Of a stretch of 10,003 nt of DNA, positions 7,256 through 10,003 are shown piece by piece (position 1 is the first letter of the stretch; each line of letters starts with the position of its first letter). The position numbers were made by a program, and so were the translations under genes. Origin of the DNA: Dinoroseobacter sp042096155 (lineage in GTDB: Bacteria; Pseudomonadota; Alphaproteobacteria; Rhodobacterales; Rhodobacteraceae). The notes under the pieces were generated by a model that was given only the letters and a program-made list of their open reading frames with translations, did no database searches and was not told the origin of the DNA. Location: contig JBELMC010000097.1 of the NCBI GenBank assembly GCA_042096155.1, positions 1-10,003 of the forward strand, written 5' to 3'.

Positions 7256-7290
7256 TAAAGAGCAAAAGAACCCGCGAAAGGACCACATCC

Positions 7291-7716
7291 ATGACCGCAG
7301 ACAATTCTCCCCCGCTGTCGCCACAAGACGCATTGGTCGCTCTTATGGTCGCCGTCTCGGCTTCAGACGAAGAAATCCGAACCTCAGAGCTGATCACAAT
7401 CCAAAAAATTGTGAACCACATGCCTGTATTCGGAGACTACGACGCGGATCGAACATCCGGCGTCAGCACAATGGTGTATGAGTTGTTGACCGAAGAGGAC
7501 GGGCTTGATGCCTTGTTTGGCTTGTTGCGCGAAACCCTTCCGCAGAAATTATACGAAACAGCTTATGCGCTGGCTTGTGACGTGGCTGCAGCGGATGGCA
7601 TGCTCAAAGAAACGGAGCTGCGTTTGCTGGCTGAAATCCGATACGAACTGAGTATAGATCGTCTCGCCGCCGCCGCCATCGAACGGGGCGCGCGCGCCCG
7701 GCACATGACACTTTAG
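7291..7716 (+). CDS. TerB-family (tellurite-resistance-like) protein
   Basis: This 141-residue, mostly helical cytoplasmic protein belongs to the TerB-like fold. It has two related helix pairs. The first contains SASDEEIRTSEL (23-34) and the second AAADGMLKETELRLLAEI (99-116). The acidic D/E residues after each turn (D26, E27, E28; D102, E107, E109) correspond to the conserved metal-binding-type positions of TerB. Stand-alone TerB proteins are common in alphaproteobacteria and usually have no shown role in tellurite resistance; no other ter gene is nearby, so a stress or envelope role remains open. The start is ATG at 7291, with AAGGA about 8 bases upstream; reading the frame from 7078 would run it antisense through the start of lysK and is rejected. 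It is transcribed away from lysK and converges on nadD. Confidence 0.85.
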   Translation: MTADNSPPLSPQDALVALMVAVSASDEEIRTSELITIQKIVNHMPVFGDYDADRTSGVSTMVYELLTEEDGLDALFGLLRETLPQKLYETAYALACDVAAADGMLKETELRLLAEIRYELSIDRLAAAAIERGARARHMTL

Positions 7717-7722
7717 GTCGTT

Positions 7723-7757
7723 ATAAAAATAAGCTCGGCGGCAAAAAACAATGCCGC
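7723..7757 (-). terminator. Intrinsic terminator of the reductase-nadD operon
   Basis: GCGGCA (7738-7743) and TGCCGC (7752-7757) form a 6-base stem with an 8-base A-rich loop. On the minus strand, shortly after the stem, comes a T-rich run (complement of 7723-7732, five T in a row), so it would end transcripts coming from nadD. On the plus strand the bases after the stem are not T-rich, so it would serve the TerB gene poorly. Confidence 0.5.
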
Positions 7758-7797
7758 TATCCGGATATATCTGAGAAATCAAAGGGGTTTAGCTCCG

Positions 7798-8397
7798 CTA
7801 TCCATTCCGTGCGCGAATTGCGGTGGAACTTTCAGATGACATCGGCATATTCACAAAGCTCCAAGCGGGCGCCACGCGTTGGGCCAGACCAAATGCATCG
7901 CGTTTCCGGACGCGGTAGTCGGAATAAAGTTGTGCAGCCTTCGAGGTCCGCGCGGGGATACGGCCGCCGGGGCGGGCAAGCACGCCGATCGGGACATTTT
8001 CCAGGATCTCTTGCCAACGATCCCAGCGGTGAAATTGGGCGAGATTGTCAGCGCCCATCAGCCAGACGAAACACACTTTTGGGTAAAGATACCGCAGCTT
8101 TTTGATTGTGTCGGACGTATAGTGCGTCCCAATCTCAACCTCCAGAGCCGTCACTTCGACACGCGGGTGCTGGACCAAAGCTTTGGCAGCGGCCAACCTG
8201 TGGTGCAATGGTGCAGGCTCGCGATTTTTGAGTGGGTTACCCGGAGAGACCAACCACCATATTTTATCGAGACCAAACCTTTTCAGCGCTTCATGGGTCA
8301 GGTGGACATGGCCTGCATGGGGTGGATCAAAGGAACCACCCAGCAAGCCAACGGATTGCCCAGGTGCGGCAAAAGGAAGCGTGTAACGCTCGATCAC
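7798..8397 (-). CDS. nadD: Nicotinate-nucleotide adenylyltransferase
   Basis: The enzyme transfers AMP from ATP to nicotinate mononucleotide, giving deamido-NAD in the NAD biosynthesis pathway, in the cytoplasm. The 199-residue product carries the nucleotidyltransferase signature GGSFDPPHAGH (20-30), with the ATP-binding H27 and H30, and the C-terminal SSTAIR (190-195), the equivalent of the ISSTxIR motif. The central LMGADNLAQFHRWDRW segment is also typical of NadD. The start chosen is GTG at 8397, which overlaps the reductase stop codon as GTGA and has GGAGG 4 bases upstream. An in-frame ATG at 8421 would overlap the reductase by 28 bases and lacks as good a site. The overlap suggests translational coupling. 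It is not beside rsfS or proA, which often accompany nadD in other bacteria. Confidence 0.93.
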   Translation of the reverse strand: MIERYTLPFAAPGQSVGLLGGSFDPPHAGHVHLTHEALKRFGLDKIWWLVSPGNPLKNREPAPLHHRLAAAKALVQHPRVEVTALEVEIGTHYTSDTIKKLRYLYPKVCFVWLMGADNLAQFHRWDRWQEILENVPIGVLARPGGRIPARTSKAAQLYSDYRVRKRDAFGLAQRVAPAWSFVNMPMSSESSTAIRARNG

Positions 8398-9425
8398 ACG
8401 CCCTCCGATGAACGCGCCCAAAGGTTGATATCTTCTTCAGTCGCGTGGCGGTCAATCGCAGACAGCTCTTCAACACTGAAATCCATATTGTCCACGACAC
8501 CGGCGCAGTCTTCGATTTGCTCCGGCTTCGAGGCACCGATCAACGCTGTCGTGATACCGCCATCGCGCAGCACCCACGCGAGAGCCATCTGCGCCAGGGT
8601 TTGGCCCCGCGCTTTCGCAATCGAGTTAAGCGCGGTCACACTTGCCAAGGCTTTCTCGGTCAACATGCCTTCAAATAGCGACTTGCCTTGAGTCAAACGG
8701 CTGCCCTCGGGCACCCCATTGAGGTATTTCTTGGTCAATATGCCTTGTGCCAAAGGTGTGAACGCAATCGCGCCGATTCCAAGTTCCGCAAGTGTTTCTT
8801 TCAAGCCATCCCGCTCCACCCATCGGTTCAACAAGTTATAACTCGGTTGGTGGATAAGGCATGGTGTCCCGAGATCCTTCAAAATCGCGACCGCCTGACG
8901 GGTTCGTTCGGTGTTGTAGGACGAGATCCCAACATATAACGCGCGCCCCGAGCGGACAATATGATCAAGTGCTCCCATAGTCTCTTCCAACGGCGTTTCT
9001 GGGTCAAAGCGATGGCTGTAGAATATGTCGACATAATCCAACCCCATCCGTTTGAGTGACTGGTCACAACTGGAAATCAGATACTTCCGGCTGCCCCATT
9101 CCCCGTAAGGTCCGGGCCACATGTCATACCCGGCCTTCGAGCTGATGATCAGTTCATCACGGTGGCCTCTGAAATCTTTATCTAAAATTTCACCAAAGGC
9201 CTTTTCCGCGCTGCCCGCCGGTGGTCCGTAATTGTTGGCAAGATCAAAATGTGTGATCCCAAGGTCAAACGCTGTTTGGCACATTGCGCGTTTGACCTCA
9301 TGCGGGGTGTCGTCACCGAAATTGTGCCACAGCCCGAGGCTGACAACGGGCAATTTCAAACCAGATCGACCGCATCGACGATAGATCATTTTGTCATATC
9401 TGTCTTCAGCGGGTCGATAAGTCAT
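8394..9425 (-). CDS. Aldo/keto reductase, YghZ/Gpr type
   Basis: This is an NADPH-dependent cytoplasmic oxidoreductase of the AKR superfamily. The nearest known relative I recognise is E. coli YghZ (Gpr), which reduces L-glyceraldehyde 3-phosphate and methylglyoxal-type aldehydes. The 343-residue length is close to YghZ (346). Shared features are YRRCGRSGLKLP and SLGLWHNFG near the N-terminus and IHQPSYNLLNRW in the middle. The catalytic tetrad is present: D61 and Y66 in FDLANNYG, K97 in SSKAGY and H138 in YSHRFDP. The C-terminal GASKPEQIED fits the cofactor phosphate-binding loop. The start chosen is ATG at 9425, with AGGAG 6 bases upstream; the frame is open back to 9476 but without a ribosome site there. 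It is the first gene of a two-gene unit with nadD. Exact substrate is uncertain, so no symbol is given. Confidence 0.9.
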   Translation of the reverse strand: MTYRPAEDRYDKMIYRRCGRSGLKLPVVSLGLWHNFGDDTPHEVKRAMCQTAFDLGITHFDLANNYGPPAGSAEKAFGEILDKDFRGHRDELIISSKAGYDMWPGPYGEWGSRKYLISSCDQSLKRMGLDYVDIFYSHRFDPETPLEETMGALDHIVRSGRALYVGISSYNTERTRQAVAILKDLGTPCLIHQPSYNLLNRWVERDGLKETLAELGIGAIAFTPLAQGILTKKYLNGVPEGSRLTQGKSLFEGMLTEKALASVTALNSIAKARGQTLAQMALAWVLRDGGITTALIGASKPEQIEDCAGVVDNMDFSVEELSAIDRHATEEDINLWARSSEGV

Positions 9426-9453
9426 GGCACTCTCCTGATTTGCGACGCAGACT

Positions 9454-9476
9454 GCACGCTGCGGCGGGGATGTCAA
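9454..9476 (-). promoter_or_regulatory. Possible promoter of the reductase-nadD operon
   Basis: On the minus strand a perfect TTGACA (9476-9471) lies about 45 bases before the reductase start codon. No good -10 box is found at the expected spacing, where the bases are only CAGTCT or AGTCTG. It is the only candidate seen in the upstream region. Confidence 0.3.
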
Positions 9477-9487
9477 ACCCCTGCTAA

Positions 9488-9799
9488 GCCGCCCGACCCA
9501 ACCGCAGCTTCAGAAGGCCTCATGCTCCGCCCTTTGACCGAACTTGGCCGCGGCGCATCGGACGCTGGCACCGCGCCAGGGCGTACGACCGGCTGCTCGC
9601 CATGCTCCATGAGCTGGCGAGGGCGAGCAACGTGACGGCGGTGATCTTCGCGCTCAAGACCCGCCATGCTTGCCGCAAGGGCGAGCGTGTCGAGACCGGC
9701 AGCACTCATGTGCAGAGCAACATCTACCTCCCCTCCGCCATGACCCCCGAGGCGTACCCGCGCATGTTGGGCGTGACGCCGTCCTCAGCGGTCGAATGA
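9488..9799 (+). other. Unrecognised G+C-rich open stretch, probably a gene remnant
   Basis: A frame open from 9488 to a TGA at 9797-9799 contains RAYDRLLAMLHELARASNVT and then ALKTRHACRKGERVETGSTH, followed by YLPSAMTPEAYPRMLG. It has no convincing start with a ribosome site; the internal ATG at 9602 is not preceded by one. The opposite strand is also open over much of the range (9473-9709), as is common in G+C-rich DNA. I do not recognise a family. Its position between the reductase promoter and an IS630 fragment suggests the tail of a decayed mobile or accessory gene. It may equally be non-coding. Confidence 0.3.
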
Positions 9800-9818
9800 G
9801 ATGAAATATACAAACACT

Positions 9819-9867
9819 TAGGGACGGACGCGGTTTGGCGCAATTGTTCGTTCAGAGCATGCCGCGT
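9819..9867. mobile_element. Possible end of an IS630-type element
   Basis: IS630-family elements insert at TA dinucleotides. A TA at 9819-9820 is followed by GGGACGGACGCGG, about 50 bases beyond the transposase stop codon, which is a reasonable place for a terminal inverted repeat. The other end of the element lies outside the window, so the repeat cannot be confirmed. Confidence 0.3.
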
Positions 9868-10003
9868 TTAATCGGTTTTGTATCCTGAGGCCTTGAAGAA
9901 ATTGTAGCAGTCCTCGTCGGTGAAGAGGTCGCACAGATGACCGACGGTCTGGCAGAGTTCAGGGTCGGGTCGGGCAGCGGCGTTTCGGACCAGCGCCTTT
10001 CGC
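9868..10003 (-). CDS. IS630-family transposase, C-terminal part (cut by window edge)
   Basis: The minus strand is open from the window edge to a TAA at 9870-9868 and encodes 44 residues ending LCDLFTDEDCYNFFKASGYK, then TD. The pattern, a run of small residues, then LCxxxGHLCDLFTxxEC and NFFxxxGY at the very C-terminus, is typical of the end of IS630-family DDE transposases. The catalytic DDE residues lie further upstream, beyond the window, so it cannot be judged whether the copy is intact. It is transcribed toward the reductase gene. Confidence 0.7.
   Translation of the reverse strand, partial: RKALVRNAAARPDPELCQTVGHLCDLFTDEDCYNFFKASGYKTD

Noticed and set aside
7078..7290. Long plus-strand open frame running into the TerB gene from 7078
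   Set aside because: It is antisense to the start of lysK. The ATG at 7291 has a good ribosome site and begins the recognisable TerB protein.
6807..7481. 224-codon plus-strand open frame
   Set aside because: It lies antisense to lysK and out of frame with the TerB gene, with arginine-rich low-complexity content and no domain.
7758..7767. Perfect palindrome TATCCGGATA
   Set aside because: It is only 10 bases, lies between two converging genes and has no promoter nearby; chance is a sufficient explanation.
7879..8691. 270-codon plus-strand open frame
   Set aside because: It is a shadow antisense to nadD and the aldo/keto reductase, both of which have complete family motifs.
1..10003. CRISPR arrays, tRNA or rRNA genes, and defence or biosynthetic clusters
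   Set aside because: No regularly spaced repeats, cloverleaf sequence or multi-gene accessory system could be seen on either strand.

Overview
The window looks like ordinary chromosome of a marine-type alphaproteobacterium, most likely a Rhodobacterales (Roseobacter-group) member. The reasons are a class I (archaeal-type) lysyl-tRNA synthetase as the lysyl-tRNA synthetase seen here, a DUF4864 secreted protein, a stand-alone TerB protein, and a large beta-helix protein whose N-terminus resembles a family I associate with Rhodobacterales. Sampled housekeeping genes run at roughly 58-60% G+C. No source organism can be named from the sequence alone. Both ends of the window carry transposon debris.

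Layout, left to right. 1-165 holds a broken IS3-type orfA remnant. 204-2495 (-) encodes a 763-residue right-handed beta-helix protein without a signal peptide; it resembles phage or gene-transfer-agent spikes and is lower in G+C than its neighbours. It lies downstream of, and on the same strand as, an EamA/DMT-family permease (2640-3500, -), with a strong hairpin between them. Divergent from the permease is dacB (3636-5117, +), a class C penicillin-binding protein with a twin-arginine-like leader. It converges with a small secreted DUF4864 protein (5120-5530, -); the two stop codons are 2 bases apart. Upstream of the DUF4864 gene on the same strand is lysK (5589-7175, -). Divergent from lysK is a TerB-family protein (7291-7716, +), which converges on nadD (7798-8397, -). 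nadD overlaps by 4 bases the end of an aldo/keto reductase of the YghZ/Gpr type (8394-9425, -), so the two form a two-gene operon.

From 9426 rightward there is no intact gene. An unrecognised G+C-rich open stretch (9488-9799) is followed by the C-terminal end of an IS630-family transposase (9868 to the window edge, -).

Functionally, most of the window is core metabolism: cell-wall trimming (dacB), lysyl-tRNA charging (lysK), NAD biosynthesis (nadD) and aldehyde reduction. Two observations deserve most attention. One is the orphan spike-like beta-helix gene. The other is the lysK/DUF4864 junction, where an inverted repeat, a promoter and a ribosome binding site overlap so that read-through transcripts, but not locally initiated ones, could hide the Shine-Dalgarno sequence. 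I did not find a clearly new multi-gene system.
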